A DNA stretch of 37,469 nt from Pirellulaceae bacterium (GCA_028281725.1 JANQJJ010000135.1:1-37469); one strand, 5' to 3'; counted from the first letter of the stretch, positions 24,662-33,059 are shown. Notes: generated by a model from the sequence alone, not told the origin. Program-made: numbers and translations.

Positions 24662-26320
24662 TCAGATAGCCGCTTCAAACGCATACGAGAGGTGTTGCCG
24701 CCAGTTCTGGTCGTCGGTTTTCGGAAAGTCGGTGCGCATGTGGACGCCACGAGATTCGGTACGCGACAGGGCTGCCTCGGCCATCAAGTGCGAAACAGTC
24801 AGCAGGTTCTGCAGTTCCCAACCGCTGGATCGGTCAAAAGCGTGAGGCAGAACATAGCGCGCGTATCCACGAATGACCCGCAGCGCTTCGAGCAACTGCT
24901 CTTCACTGCGTTGCACGCCGACCAGTCGCCACATGAGACTTTGTACCGAGTTGCGGATGTCCGCGATGTCGAGCGGCTCGGTGAGCCTGTAGTTCCGCTG
25001 GCTCTGGATCGGTAGAGCTCGGAAGTCGTCGGGCGCCGCCAGCGCTGCTTGGCTGGCAAGTTCTCCTGCCCGAGCTCCATAGACCAAACCTTCCAGCAGG
25101 CTGTTTGACGCGAGTCGATTGGCCCCATGCAGGCCGGAACTGGTGACTTCCCCCGCAGCCCACAATCCATCCAGGCTGGTGCGACCGGCATGATCTACCT
25201 CGACTCCGCCGATCATGTAGTGGGCCCCCGGGCGAACCGGCACTGGATCGCGTGACGCATCGAGTCCGAATTTTCTACAGGCTGCGGCAAATCCCGGAAA
25301 CTCCTCATGCACTTTTTCGGCGTTCAAGTGACGCAACGAAAGATAGACGCACGGGTGTTGCGTCTTATTCATTTGCTTGACAATCGCCTGGCTGACCACG
25401 TCGCGCGGTGCCAACTCAAGCCGCGGGTCATAGTCCTGCATGAAGCGGTAGTTGTTGCTGTCCACCAAATAGGCACCCGCTCCACGAATGGCTTCCGTGA
25501 CCAGCGTTCGCGAGCTACCGGCAATGTACAGCACGGTCGGATGGAACTGCATGAATTCCATATCCCTGAGTTTCGCTCCGGCGCGAAACGCAATGGCGTG
25601 ACCATCGCCGGTAGCGACCGCGGGATTAGTCGTCTCGCGATACACCTTACCACAACCACCTGTACAGAGTATGGTCTGCTTGGCCCATAACAGAACCGGC
25701 GGCTCGTCTTCGCGCGAGATGATAGCACCGTGGCAAGCATCTTCGCTGGAAAGCAAGTCGATAGTAAAAGATTGTTCCCAGACCTGCACATTCGACCGAG
25801 CCCGTGTGCGCTTGATGATAGCACGCATGATCTCCTTGCCGGTGGCGTCTCCCAGGGCGTGAATGATGCGCTGGTGGCTATGCCCGCCTTCGCGTCCGAG
25901 CATCAGCCGACCGCCGCGGCTGTCGAACTTGGTTCCCCACTGGATCAGTTCTTCCACCCGTTGCGGCGCTTCACGGACCACCATATCGACCACATCGTTG
26001 TGGCAAAAGTTACCTCCGGCACTCAGCGTGTCCCGCACGTGATCTTCAAAACAGTCTTCGGGTCCCCAGACGCTCGCGATACCACCCTGGGCATAATTGC
26101 TGCTACTCTCCCGTAGCCGGTCTTTGGTAACAACCACAACCTCCAAGTCATCGCTAGCGGCGTTCGCTGCCCGCAGGCCGGCCAGCCCGCCACCGATGAC
26201 CAGGACGTCCGTAAAGAAGTGAGGCAGTCTTTTAGGAAGAAAATCGACCAAATAGCGCGGCGATATAGGTCCGGAAAGCAGCGTTGCGTTGGTAACTGGA
26301 TTCGGCATGGGGACGTCCAC
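24662..26320 (-). CDS. nadB: L-aspartate oxidase
   Basis: FAD enzyme that oxidises L-aspartate to iminoaspartate, the first step of de novo NAD synthesis, delivering to quinolinate synthase NadA. The 552-residue protein has the FAD site VIGGGLAGLRAA (41-52), the NadB hallmark SSSNYAQGGIA (72-82), FMQFHPT, EAIRGAGAYL and HGANRLASNSLLEGLVYG, all as in the fumarate reductase/NadB family. The helical C-terminal domain is present (NSVQSLMWRLVGVQRSEEQL). The listed start is a GTG at 26320; an ATG at 26308 would remove four residues and neither has a clear ribosome binding site. nadA and nadC are not in the window. Its start lies 21 bp beyond the DUF1080 gene's stop, so the two may be cotranscribed. 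Confidence 0.95.
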   Translation of the reverse strand: MDVPMPNPVTNATLLSGPISPRYLVDFLPKRLPHFFTDVLVIGGGLAGLRAANAASDDLEVVVVTKDRLRESSSNYAQGGIASVWGPEDCFEDHVRDTLSAGGNFCHNDVVDMVVREAPQRVEELIQWGTKFDSRGGRLMLGREGGHSHQRIIHALGDATGKEIMRAIIKRTRARSNVQVWEQSFTIDLLSSEDACHGAIISREDEPPVLLWAKQTILCTGGCGKVYRETTNPAVATGDGHAIAFRAGAKLRDMEFMQFHPTVLYIAGSSRTLVTEAIRGAGAYLVDSNNYRFMQDYDPRLELAPRDVVSQAIVKQMNKTQHPCVYLSLRHLNAEKVHEEFPGFAAACRKFGLDASRDPVPVRPGAHYMIGGVEVDHAGRTSLDGLWAAGEVTSSGLHGANRLASNSLLEGLVYGARAGELASQAALAAPDDFRALPIQSQRNYRLTEPLDIADIRNSVQSLMWRLVGVQRSEEQLLEALRVIRGYARYVLPHAFDRSSGWELQNLLTVSHLMAEAALSRTESRGVHMRTDFPKTDDQNWRQHLSYAFEAAI

Positions 26321-26341
26321 ATCAAGGTTTGGTGAACTAGC

Positions 26342-27037
26342 TTAATCGTTGCCTATGGAAGGGAGTTCCCGGATGCGAAGATTTCGAAACTTGTACGTTT
26401 GCCCCTTCTCTCCGTGATGCTGGATACCGATAAATCCAGAGTCATCCATGCTGTCTTTGTAGTCGGTGATCGTCACCCCGTTGACTTCGAACTTCAGCCG
26501 ATCGCCCAGGCACGTCATGCGATACTTGTTCCAACCGTCGCGCCGAAGTGCCTCGCGAATCTCGGGTTTCTTAAAGAACTGTTTCGATCGTTCCTCGTGC
26601 TCGAGCGCCTTCTTGTCGGTCGTCCTGCCGGATTGGCTGGGCCATAACCATTGGCGACGTCCTTCATCATAGAGCCCACCCGACCAGCGGCGATTCGATC
26701 CATCGACTTCGGCCTGATAACCATAAACCCGATTGGGCTCGACGTGAGCGCGGACCATAAATCCCGAATTGGCCTTGCCGGCAGGCAGCAGTATCTCTCC
26801 TTCGAAGACGAAGTCCGTGTATTCCTTCTTGCTGACTAGAAAGAATTTTTTGTTTGCCGTCAGGTGTACCTCGTCGCCAACGACCTTCGCTTCGCCCCAC
26901 TGATAAGGATTTCTCCAAGCATCGAGCTTTCCGTCAACTATCAGGTCCTGCCAACCATCGCCCGACTCTTGTGCCAGTGAAATTGCCATCCATTGACTGA
27001 GCAAAACCGGAGCCAAAAAAGCCGCGAACGATTTCAT
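26342..27037 (-). CDS. Secreted DUF1080 (3-keto-disaccharide hydrolase-like) protein
   Basis: A 231-residue exported protein with a concanavalin-like beta-sandwich of the DUF1080 family, extremely abundant in planctomycetes. Some members hydrolyse 3-keto-glycosides. A signal peptide covers about residues 1-22 (MKSFAAFLAPVLLSQW, cleavage after SLA). The core contains SGFMVRAH, YGYQAEVDG, GWNKYRMTCLGDRLKFEVNG and GFIGIQHHGEKG, the last being the family's closing motif. The frame is open upstream to 27109, but the ATG at 27037 starts the signal peptide and has AGGAA 7 nt before it. The substrate is unknown, and nothing in the adjacent nadB points to a shared role. Confidence 0.9.
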   Translation of the reverse strand: MKSFAAFLAPVLLSQWMAISLAQESGDGWQDLIVDGKLDAWRNPYQWGEAKVVGDEVHLTANKKFFLVSKKEYTDFVFEGEILLPAGKANSGFMVRAHVEPNRVYGYQAEVDGSNRRWSGGLYDEGRRQWLWPSQSGRTTDKKALEHEERSKQFFKKPEIREALRRDGWNKYRMTCLGDRLKFEVNGVTITDYKDSMDDSGFIGIQHHGEKGQTYKFRNLRIRELPSIGND

Positions 27038-27354
27038 AGTTGGATTCCTGAAGGGAGCCTGAGAAGGTAGGAAATGGAGCGTTTCGGGTAGCAGATCTGC
27101 CGCACCCAATGGTCATGCTGACTCAGCTACCAGCCGCATGGTCCGCAAGAGACCGATCGCCGGTGCCGTACCACTCTCAGCATCATGCGGTAAGCAACCG
27201 ACCTGCTTCTTTCCGGCAGCCATCACCTTTTCCGGCAACCATCACCTTTTCCGGCAACCATCACGGCGATGTATGCCCAGATACTAAGGGCCGCGCGGCA
27301 AAGGGTGCCTGCTAAGGAGAGGCGACCGTCACTTTCTTCAGCGACGCTAAGTGG
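27038..27354. other. Intergenic region between carA and the DUF1080 gene
   Basis: This 317-bp gap carries no recognisable gene. Its notable content is a short tandem repeat at 27210-27266. It should also contain the promoter of the DUF1080-nadB pair and the end of the carA transcript, but I see no clear example of either. Confidence 0.5.
27210..27266. repeat. Three tandem copies of a 19-bp unit
   Basis: The unit TTTCCGGCAACCATCACCT occurs three times head to tail (27210-27228, 27229-27247, 27248-27266). The first copy has one change (AGCC for AACC) and the third differs in its last two bases. The array lies between carA's end and the DUF1080 gene's start. The copies could be protein-binding sites or a replication-slippage product. 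Confidence 0.85.
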
Positions 27355-28497
27355 TTACGGGCGATGCTCCTGCATCAGTTGCTGGAATTGGTCGAACAAG
27401 TATTGGCTGTCATGGGGACCTGCGGACGCTTCCGGATGGTACTGCACACTGAAGGCCGGTGCCGAATTGTGGCGGACGCCCGCAATCGTATCATCGTTCA
27501 GATTGCGATGCGTAATGGTCAGGTCACTGGGTAACGATTTCTCGTCCACGGCAAAACCATGGTTCTGCGAAGTAATCTCAATGCGTCCTGAATCCAGATT
27601 ATGTACCGGTTGGTTACTGCCGCGGTGCCCAAATTTCAGTTTGAAGGTTTTGGCGCCGGACGCCAGACTCAACAGCTGATGCCCGAGGCAGATGCCAAAC
27701 ATGGGACGCTTCCCAATGAGCTCGCCGATCGTCTCGATCGCGTACTCTAGTGGTTCCGGATCGCCGGGTCCATTGGACAGAAAGATTCCGTCTGGCTTCT
27801 GGTCGAGAACCTCCTGCGCTGACGCGGTTCCGGGCAGGATCGTGACGCGATTGCCGCGTTGGACCAGATGCCGAGCAATGTTCCACTTCATGCCAAAGTC
27901 GAGGCAGACGACATGCGAGCGGGAAGAATCCGGCTCTTCGCAACTGGCCGACGCGTCTTCGAGCCGGAAGAGGGCTTCATTCCAACTTCGCGGCTTCGGC
28001 GGGATGACCTCGCGGACCAAATCGCGCCCGACTAGACCGGGAGCATCTTTGGCTTTTCGAACAAGCGACTGAGGATCCAGGTCCCGAGAGGAAAGGATGC
28101 CCTTCATGGCACCTTGACTGCGAATGTGCCGCACGAGCGCCCGCGTGTCGATGCCCGAAATGGCCACGACGTTGTGATCGATCAGATACTTGGTCAGTCC
28201 CTGCTCGGATCGAAAATTGCTGTGCAGACGAGCCTCAGAACGAACTACAAATCCAGCGACCTGAGGATGGTCGCTCTCAATATCTTGGTCGTTGGTGCCA
28301 TAGTTTCCGATTTCCGTATAGGTCATCGTGACGATTTGGCCACAGTAACTCGGGTCGGTAAGAATCTCTTGATAGCCCGTCATCGACGTATTGAAGACGA
28401 CCTCACCACAGGTTTCCCCTTCGGCACCTATCGAGTTTCCACGAAAGACGGTGCCATCCTCCAAAACCAGGAGGGCCAATTTACCGGGTCGAATCAA
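27355..28497 (-). CDS. carA: Carbamoyl-phosphate synthase small (glutaminase) subunit
   Basis: Supplies ammonia from glutamine to CarB for carbamoyl phosphate, feeding arginine and pyrimidine synthesis. The 380-residue protein has the CarA N-terminal domain (LVLEDGTVFRG, GEVVFNTSMTGYQEILTDPSY, ISGIDTRALVRHIR) and the class I amidotransferase domain. C270 in MFGICLGHQLL, H354 and E356 in QYHPE form the triad. SNGPGDPEPL (241-250) and GHRGSNQPV (290-298) are typical. No ATG fits. A TTG at 28497, 6 nt after GGAGAG, gives the standard N-terminus, while the open frame's first TTG at 28566 would add 23 unmatched residues. carB is not adjacent on either side. Confidence 0.95.
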   Translation of the reverse strand: MIRPGKLALLVLEDGTVFRGNSIGAEGETCGEVVFNTSMTGYQEILTDPSYCGQIVTMTYTEIGNYGTNDQDIESDHPQVAGFVVRSEARLHSNFRSEQGLTKYLIDHNVVAISGIDTRALVRHIRSQGAMKGILSSRDLDPQSLVRKAKDAPGLVGRDLVREVIPPKPRSWNEALFRLEDASASCEEPDSSRSHVVCLDFGMKWNIARHLVQRGNRVTILPGTASAQEVLDQKPDGIFLSNGPGDPEPLEYAIETIGELIGKRPMFGICLGHQLLSLASGAKTFKLKFGHRGSNQPVHNLDSGRIEITSQNHGFAVDEKSLPSDLTITHRNLNDDTIAGVRHNSAPAFSVQYHPEASAGPHDSQYLFDQFQQLMQEHRP

Positions 28498-28589
28498 GAA
28501 TAGCTCTCCACCAAACAGGCGCCGAATAAAAACAAAATTTCGGCCAGTATAGGCGGGCTCCGGCAACTGCGGTAGGTCCTGCCTGTCAG

Positions 28590-28835
28590 CTACTTGAAGG
28601 AGCTCTCGTCCAGGGCTGCAAAATCGTCGCCGCCATCGGCATCGAAACCTCCATCCACGTCCCCAAATCCATCCTGTACCCCATCATCAGCGGCGGATTC
28701 GCCACCTTCGATGTCGAGTGGCTGCGGCGCCAGCTCCTTGACCGCCTTGGCTCTGGCGTTTCGTTCACGGATGGCGACGACGCAAGTCGCCACCACCAGG
28801 CCCGTCATAGCAGCGATCCAGAGATAGGGCCACAT
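28590..28835 (-). CDS. Small single-pass membrane protein with acidic tail
   Basis: An 81-residue hypothetical protein from the ATG at 28835. A membrane helix comes first (WPYLWIAAMTGLVVATCVVAI), then a short basic stop-transfer segment (RERNARAKAVKEL). The tail is rich in Asp and Gly, with repeats of DGG/GFGD/DGGFDADGG. It has no known domain. An earlier ATG at 28883 would add 16 residues (MARFLALPPNQNGTRT), and neither start has a clear ribosome binding site. It lies 92 bp upstream of carA on the same strand and may share its transcript. The acidic D/G repeats could bind cations, but that is guesswork. Confidence 0.6.
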   Translation of the reverse strand: MWPYLWIAAMTGLVVATCVVAIRERNARAKAVKELAPQPLDIEGGESAADDGVQDGFGDVDGGFDADGGDDFAALDESSFK

Positions 28836-28883
28836 AGTGCGCGTACCGTTCTGATTGGGGGGAAGAGCAAGAAACCTAGCCAT

Positions 28884-29405
28884 TAGACTAGTTCGCGACC
28901 GATGGGATCGTCAAGTTTTTCGTCATGCCCCGACCCGCAAAACCGGCACTTTTATCGATACTTTGCCTGCAGGTGGGCCCCACGGTCAATCGCACCGGGA
29001 GGCGCAGCGAGGCAAGCCCCAGGGTAGAGGGGTGAGGGGTCAATTGTGCACAGCACCCGAAGGGCCGCTGGCGGCAATTGACTCCTGACCCCTTTACCCG
29101 ACTCAAAGATTAAGCTTTGACAGACCACTAGTTCGTTCGAGATCGTGGTGGGCACGGCTGGCAGCGCCGCGGGAGTGAATGCACGGACAGGCGATCTCGG
29201 GGCAGATCACCCGCTCTCATGATTGCCGGGCCGGGGTCGATCTGAGGACAGTTCTGTCACGACACGCCGCTTCGTAGCGGCTCTTCCGGGCAGGAACCAA
29301 AAACTTGTCGCGCGAGCTCGCGTCGCGAAGTAAAATGAAGAAGTATTGGAATAGCCTTTGCCTGAATCTCCCAAGTCTGTTTCCGCAAGCCGTAGTCAAG
29401 TGACC
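28884..29405. other. Intergenic region holding a palindromic repeat element
   Basis: In these 522 bp between divergent genes I see no protein-like frame. The only structured part is the element at 29022-29099. The remainder should include promoters for the flanking divergent genes, but no box pair is convincing. Confidence 0.5.
29022..29099. repeat. 78-bp palindromic intergenic repeat, copy 1
   Basis: Imperfect 25-bp terminal inverted repeats (22 of 25 match) run from GGGTAGAGGGG to CAATTG on the left (29022-29046) and from CAATTGACTCC to TACCC on the right (29075-29099). Between them lie two small self-complementary parts, CCCGAAGGG and GCCGCTGGCGGC. Bases 29039-29096 are identical, in inverted orientation, to 37412-37469 at the right edge of the window. 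The layout is that of a REP-like or miniature mobile element. No transposase is visible nearby. Confidence 0.85.
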
Positions 29406-29792
29406 ATGATTATCAAACGCGTCTGGTATCCCCTCCTGGTAATCGCCCTGCTGGCACCCTCGGTCGATGCCGCCGACGCCTCGGGGCGTTGGAAGGGAAC
29501 CTGGGACACCAACGGCTCGACTCGGCGGAGTTCCCATCACGGTACACTCCGCGTTCGGCTCAAGTCCGAAGGCAACGGAACCTACCGAGGTCTGTTTGCG
29601 GGAAGATTCGCCGTTGTGATTCCTTACGTCTATCGAGCCAAGGTCTACCAGCACGGTAATCGGCTGATATCCACCAAGCGCCTCGGGCCACTCGGGGAGT
29701 ACCGGATGGTCCTCACGCAACAGTCTGGGCAATTGGGAGGATACTGGACTGCGGCAGGTGAGTCAGGTACGATCCGTCTCCGACGACGGTAG
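29406..29792 (+). CDS. Small secreted protein of unknown function
   Basis: A 128-residue protein with a clear signal peptide (MIIKRVWYPLLVIALLAPSV, cleavage after VDA at residue 22). The mature part is beta-rich and basic. It starts ASGRWKGTW and includes GTYRGLFAGRFAVVIPYVYRA, RMVLTQQSGQLGGYW and a closing GTIRLRRR. The pattern of a W-x-G-x-W start with alternating strands suggests a small beta-barrel or lipocalin-like fold, which is an inference. It is probably periplasmic or extracellular. Its own ATG is chosen because the signal peptide begins there; the upstream in-frame start would bury it. It stands alone, 165 bp before the M28 peptidase. Confidence 0.7.
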   Translation: MIIKRVWYPLLVIALLAPSVDAADASGRWKGTWDTNGSTRRSSHHGTLRVRLKSEGNGTYRGLFAGRFAVVIPYVYRAKVYQHGNRLISTKRLGPLGEYRMVLTQQSGQLGGYWTAAGESGTIRLRRR

Positions 29793-29820
29793 ACACTTCC
29801 CAAGAGGCGATCGAGAATAA

Positions 29821-29874
29821 TCCACCGCGCTGGTGGACTCGCGGCGTGCTGTCGCCTGAGGGTTATTAGGCGAC
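29821..29874 (+). other. Two consecutive stem-loops between a secreted protein gene and the M28 peptidase
   Basis: The first is TCCACC-GCGCT-GGTGGA (29821-29837). The second is GTCGCCT and AGGCGAC around a 10-nt loop (29851-29874). Both stems are perfect, 6 and 7 bp. There is no T-run after either, so I do not call a terminator. They may shape the leader of the peptidase mRNA. Confidence 0.45.
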
Positions 29875-29957
29875 CTCGACGCCTGAAGTCGTTGGGTACC
29901 CCGACGGCCATCCTCTGGCTTTTTGGCCGAGGTTCCTCGTATGGTTCGAGTGCTTGC

Positions 29958-31691
29958 ATGACGGTAACGGAATCGCGCGAGCTTGAGCAGCCCGGCAGGC
30001 ACATTCCACGATTCGGTGACGCGGAGAATCGGCAGCAAGTGCTCAGAAGGCTTCGCCGCGGCGAACGACGGTGGTGGATCTGTTTTCTGACGTACGTGGT
30101 AGTTGCCGCCGTGGCCCATGTCCGATACGCCGGTCCCACGCTTCAGCGAGAACTTCCCGGCGGTGACGCTATGGCTTCAGCGCCGGTTGCGACACTGGCC
30201 GGCCTGCTGGGTCCCGAACAGGCCTGGCATCCGGCCGGCAGTCATGAAAACGCTTTCTTCCGCACCCGCCTGGTCCGCCGGCTGACGGACTTGGGTTTGG
30301 AAGTCGACGAACTGCCGTTTGTCGACTCGGACTTGGATTTGGAACTAGTCAATGTGGTTGCCCGCTTTCCGGGAAAACCCTCAGTCCGACCGATCGTTCT
30401 GGCAACTCACTACGATTCCTGTCGTTTTGGTCCCGGTGCCGGGGACGCCGGACAATGTGTTGCCGCCTTTTTGGAAACGGCTCGACGTCTGGCGTCAGAC
30501 CCTCCCGAGCACGCCATCTGGTTTGTCTTTACCGACGGTGAAGAGCGAGGTGCCTCACAGACCGAGGGCCTCCGTGGCGCGCGGGCCTTGCTCGAACAAG
30601 GGGACTTGCCGTGGGGAGATGCTGTCCCATTCGTTGTCAGTTTTGATGCTCGCGGTAATCGTGATGCCGTGCTGCTTTACGAGACCGACCAGGCCAACTA
30701 TCGATCGATGCGGCTCGCTGCCCGTTCCATGGCCCATCCCAAGGTGACGACCAGCTTGATGGTCAGCGTTTACCGGCGTCTGCCTAATGGAACCGACTTT
30801 ACGGTCTATCGGCAGGCCGGCTGGGCTGGGTGGAATTTTGCGGTGATCGGTGGCGCCGAGTACTATCACACTCCGGACGACCGGCTTGAGAAATTGAGCC
30901 TCAAGAGCATCCAACATTTTTCAGACCATGCGATCGCCGCCGTCGCCGCGCTGGATTCGCTTTCCGATAGCGAACTGGCCGAGCTTAGCCATTCCGCGCC
31001 GGCAACCTTCTTTGATTTGCTTGGTTGGTACGTCGTCGTTTACCCCAGCCATTGGGATTGGGGATTCTTGGGACTGGCAACGGTGCTGGTGTTGTTGGCG
31101 ATTGGAAAGACAACTCGCTTTCGGCCGCGCGAGTTCGGTCGGCTGCTGCTGCCGCTGGGCGCCATGGTGCTCTTGCTACTGATGCTTGGGATCGCTGGCT
31201 TGATACTGGCTTGGTTGATGCGGGTGACGGAGTTTCTTCCCAGGCGATTTGTTGTCGGCGGTGAACTGATCGCGCAAATCTACGGGGTCATCGCGGCGGT
31301 TGGAATCTGGCAAGTCGGGCGCTGCTTTGCTTCCCGATGGTCCATCCCAGAGCTACTTTCTTGCTTGGCCTTGGGGGCAACCTGCAGTGCGGTCGCATTG
31401 ATTGTCGTGTTTCCCGGTGGAGCGTACCTGGCGATTTGGCCCGCCGTTTGGCTGGCGTTGCACTCACTGATCCGTTCTGGCCCACATGGCGTCTTGGCCT
31501 GGGCGGCATGCCTGCTGCCGGCCATACTTTTTGCACCCACCTACCTGTTGTTGGTGCGCGCTCTGGGACCGAGTGCCGGTGCGGTGCTCACAGCAGGCAC
31601 CAGTTTGATGCTGATGCCCACCCTGGTCGCTTTCGGAGACGCGGAAGGCAGAGCAAGGACTTTAAACGCCCCAGCCGTAGGACGCGCGTAG
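29958..31691 (+). CDS. M28 family metallopeptidase with C-terminal membrane domain
   Basis: A 577-residue zinc aminopeptidase-like protein. A membrane anchor lies at about residues 39-58. An M28 catalytic domain of the glutaminyl cyclase/Fxna type follows: H151 and D153 in ATHYDS, bridging D163 in GAGDAG, catalytic E195 and metal E196 in TDGEERG, D230 in SFDARG and H304 in YYHTPDD. All expected zinc and catalytic residues are present, so activity is likely, facing the periplasm. From about residue 365 it has some six further hydrophobic segments, an arrangement reminiscent of the eukaryotic ER metallopeptidase 1 (Fxna) layout. The upstream TTG at 29892 would add 22 unmatched residues, so the ATG at 29958 is preferred. 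Its last 30 bp overlap the convergent receiver gene. Confidence 0.9.
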   Translation: MTVTESRELEQPGRHIPRFGDAENRQQVLRRLRRGERRWWICFLTYVVVAAVAHVRYAGPTLQRELPGGDAMASAPVATLAGLLGPEQAWHPAGSHENAFFRTRLVRRLTDLGLEVDELPFVDSDLDLELVNVVARFPGKPSVRPIVLATHYDSCRFGPGAGDAGQCVAAFLETARRLASDPPEHAIWFVFTDGEERGASQTEGLRGARALLEQGDLPWGDAVPFVVSFDARGNRDAVLLYETDQANYRSMRLAARSMAHPKVTTSLMVSVYRRLPNGTDFTVYRQAGWAGWNFAVIGGAEYYHTPDDRLEKLSLKSIQHFSDHAIAAVAALDSLSDSELAELSHSAPATFFDLLGWYVVVYPSHWDWGFLGLATVLVLLAIGKTTRFRPREFGRLLLPLGAMVLLLLMLGIAGLILAWLMRVTEFLPRRFVVGGELIAQIYGVIAAVGIWQVGRCFASRWSIPELLSCLALGATCSAVALIVVFPGGAYLAIWPAVWLALHSLIRSGPHGVLAWAACLLPAILFAPTYLLLVRALGPSAGAVLTAGTSLMLMPTLVAFGDAEGRARTLNAPAVGRA

Positions 31692-32057
31692 AATCTGCTC
31701 AACCGTACCGGTAATGTCACGAAGCGTAAACGGCTTGGACAGCACCGAAGCGGTATCCAATTGAGCTGCCTGGCGAACAATGGACTCGTTCAACTGGGCG
31801 CTCATCAGAATGCAGGGGAGAGACCTGTCAGTCACCCTGCGAATATGCTCCAGGGCCTCGAGCCCCGATAGACGGGGCATGTGAACGTCTAGCAGAACTA
31901 AATGCAATTCGTGACTGGTTTGAACGAACTCGACCGCCTCGCAACCATCTGCCGCCAAGTGCGTACTGTAACCCCGTCGCTGAAACACCTCACCCAGCGA
32001 CTCACGAAAATCGCGATCGTCATCTGCAATCAGTAGCTTTGGTTCGGTCCATTGCAT
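31662..32057 (-). CDS. Stand-alone response regulator receiver protein
   Basis: A 131-residue single-domain receiver (CheY/Spo0F-like) that takes a phosphoryl group from a histidine kinase. The acidic pocket is D12-D14 in IADDDRDF, the phospho-acceptor is D57 in LLDVHMP, and S86 (MSAQ) and K108 (LSKPF) complete the active site. No output domain follows, so it signals by protein contact or in a phosphorelay. No kinase is adjacent. The start is the ATG at 32057. Its 3' end overlaps the M28 peptidase gene by 30 bp on the opposite strand, and recO is divergent on the other side. Confidence 0.92.
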   Translation of the reverse strand: MQWTEPKLLIADDDRDFRESLGEVFQRRGYSTHLAADGCEAVEFVQTSHELHLVLLDVHMPRLSGLEALEHIRRVTDRSLPCILMSAQLNESIVRQAAQLDTASVLSKPFTLRDITGTVEQILRASYGWGV

Positions 32058-32300
32058 CGGACGTAACCCTCAGATACCGCTAGGATACCATCAATGCGAC
32101 TGCCCAAATGGCAGCCTTTGTATCTCCGAGCATTATGCGTTCCCAATCGTGCCGATGGAAGATAGATTGGGCAAGATAATCCCTATTCCGTACTTCTGCG
32201 GGCTGCTATGGGAGCTGGCGAGCCGGAGAATTGCCTGGCTCGACGGCGCCGGTCGACCTCTGCCAGGTTGGTTTTGCCTAGTTTGACACTCGGAGTCTCC

Positions 32301-33059
32301 GTGCCCGCCGAACAAACAGATGCGATCATTCTTCGCGTGTATCCCTGGAGTGAAACCAGCTGTATCGCGAACATCTACACGCGTGACTTCGGCAAGCTAT
32401 CGGTCTTGGCCAAGGGGGCTAGGCGGCCTAAAAGCCCGTTTGAAGCTGCCCTTGACCTGCTTTCGATTTGTCGCGTAGTGTTCATCTCGAAGTCCTCCGA
32501 CGCTCTCGACATTCTCACCGAAGCGAAACTCCAGAAGCGGTTTCGCGCGGGAAGTCGAGACTTGTTGCGACTTTACGCGGGCTACTACGTGGCAGAACTG
32601 ATAGATCGACTGACAGACAAAGGGGACCGGCAGCCTGAGATTTTTCAGCTCGCTGTCGCGACTCTACAGACGCTCGAGCATGCTCAGTTCGATGTACGCG
32701 CCATTGTGCTGCGTTTCGAACTGCAGATGCTGCGTTTGGTAGGGCAACTCCCGAGCTGGAAACGGTGTGCCCAATGCGGTCAAGATGCCTGTCAGACGGA
32801 CTGGGTCGTTTTTTCGGCTCTGGCCGGCGGAGTCCTTTGTGACGACTGTCGCGCCGGTGCCAGGCAAACGCTCCGAATTGCGTCAGCTGCCCGTGACACA
32901 CTGGAGCATTTCAGCCGCGTAGATTGGCAAGAAGAGAACTTGGAAGAGTATTCGAGCAACCATCGACCGGCGCTTCGCGCGGTGGTCACGCGTTACTTGA
33001 CCGTAATGCTTGATCGAAAGTTGCAATTACATGCCTATTTAGAGGAGCTTGGGCGTTGA
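32301..33059 (+). CDS. recO: DNA repair protein RecO
   Basis: Mediates RecA loading and strand annealing in the RecFOR recombination pathway. The 252-residue protein starts with the OB-fold domain (EQTDAIILRVYPWSETSCI, LAKGARRPKSPFEAALDLL). The helical domain follows, with a zinc site formed by C156, C159, C180 and C183 (KRCAQCG and LCDDC). The frame is open upstream to 32208, but a GTG at 32301 is preceded by GGAG at 5 nt and gives the standard N-terminus. The stop overlaps the TTG start of the TPR lipoprotein. The 243 bp between it and the divergent receiver gene should hold its promoter. Confidence 0.93.
   Translation: MPAEQTDAIILRVYPWSETSCIANIYTRDFGKLSVLAKGARRPKSPFEAALDLLSICRVVFISKSSDALDILTEAKLQKRFRAGSRDLLRLYAGYYVAELIDRLTDKGDRQPEIFQLAVATLQTLEHAQFDVRAIVLRFELQMLRLVGQLPSWKRCAQCGQDACQTDWVVFSALAGGVLCDDCRAGARQTLRIASAARDTLEHFSRVDWQEENLEEYSSNHRPALRAVVTRYLTVMLDRKLQLHAYLEELGR

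Noticed and set aside
27210-27266. Possible CRISPR-like array
   Set aside because: The 19-bp units are directly adjacent with no spacers, and no cas genes are present.
31280-31540. Minus-strand frames opposite the peptidase membrane domain
   Set aside because: Antisense shadows of a hydrophobic coding region; no start signals or motifs.
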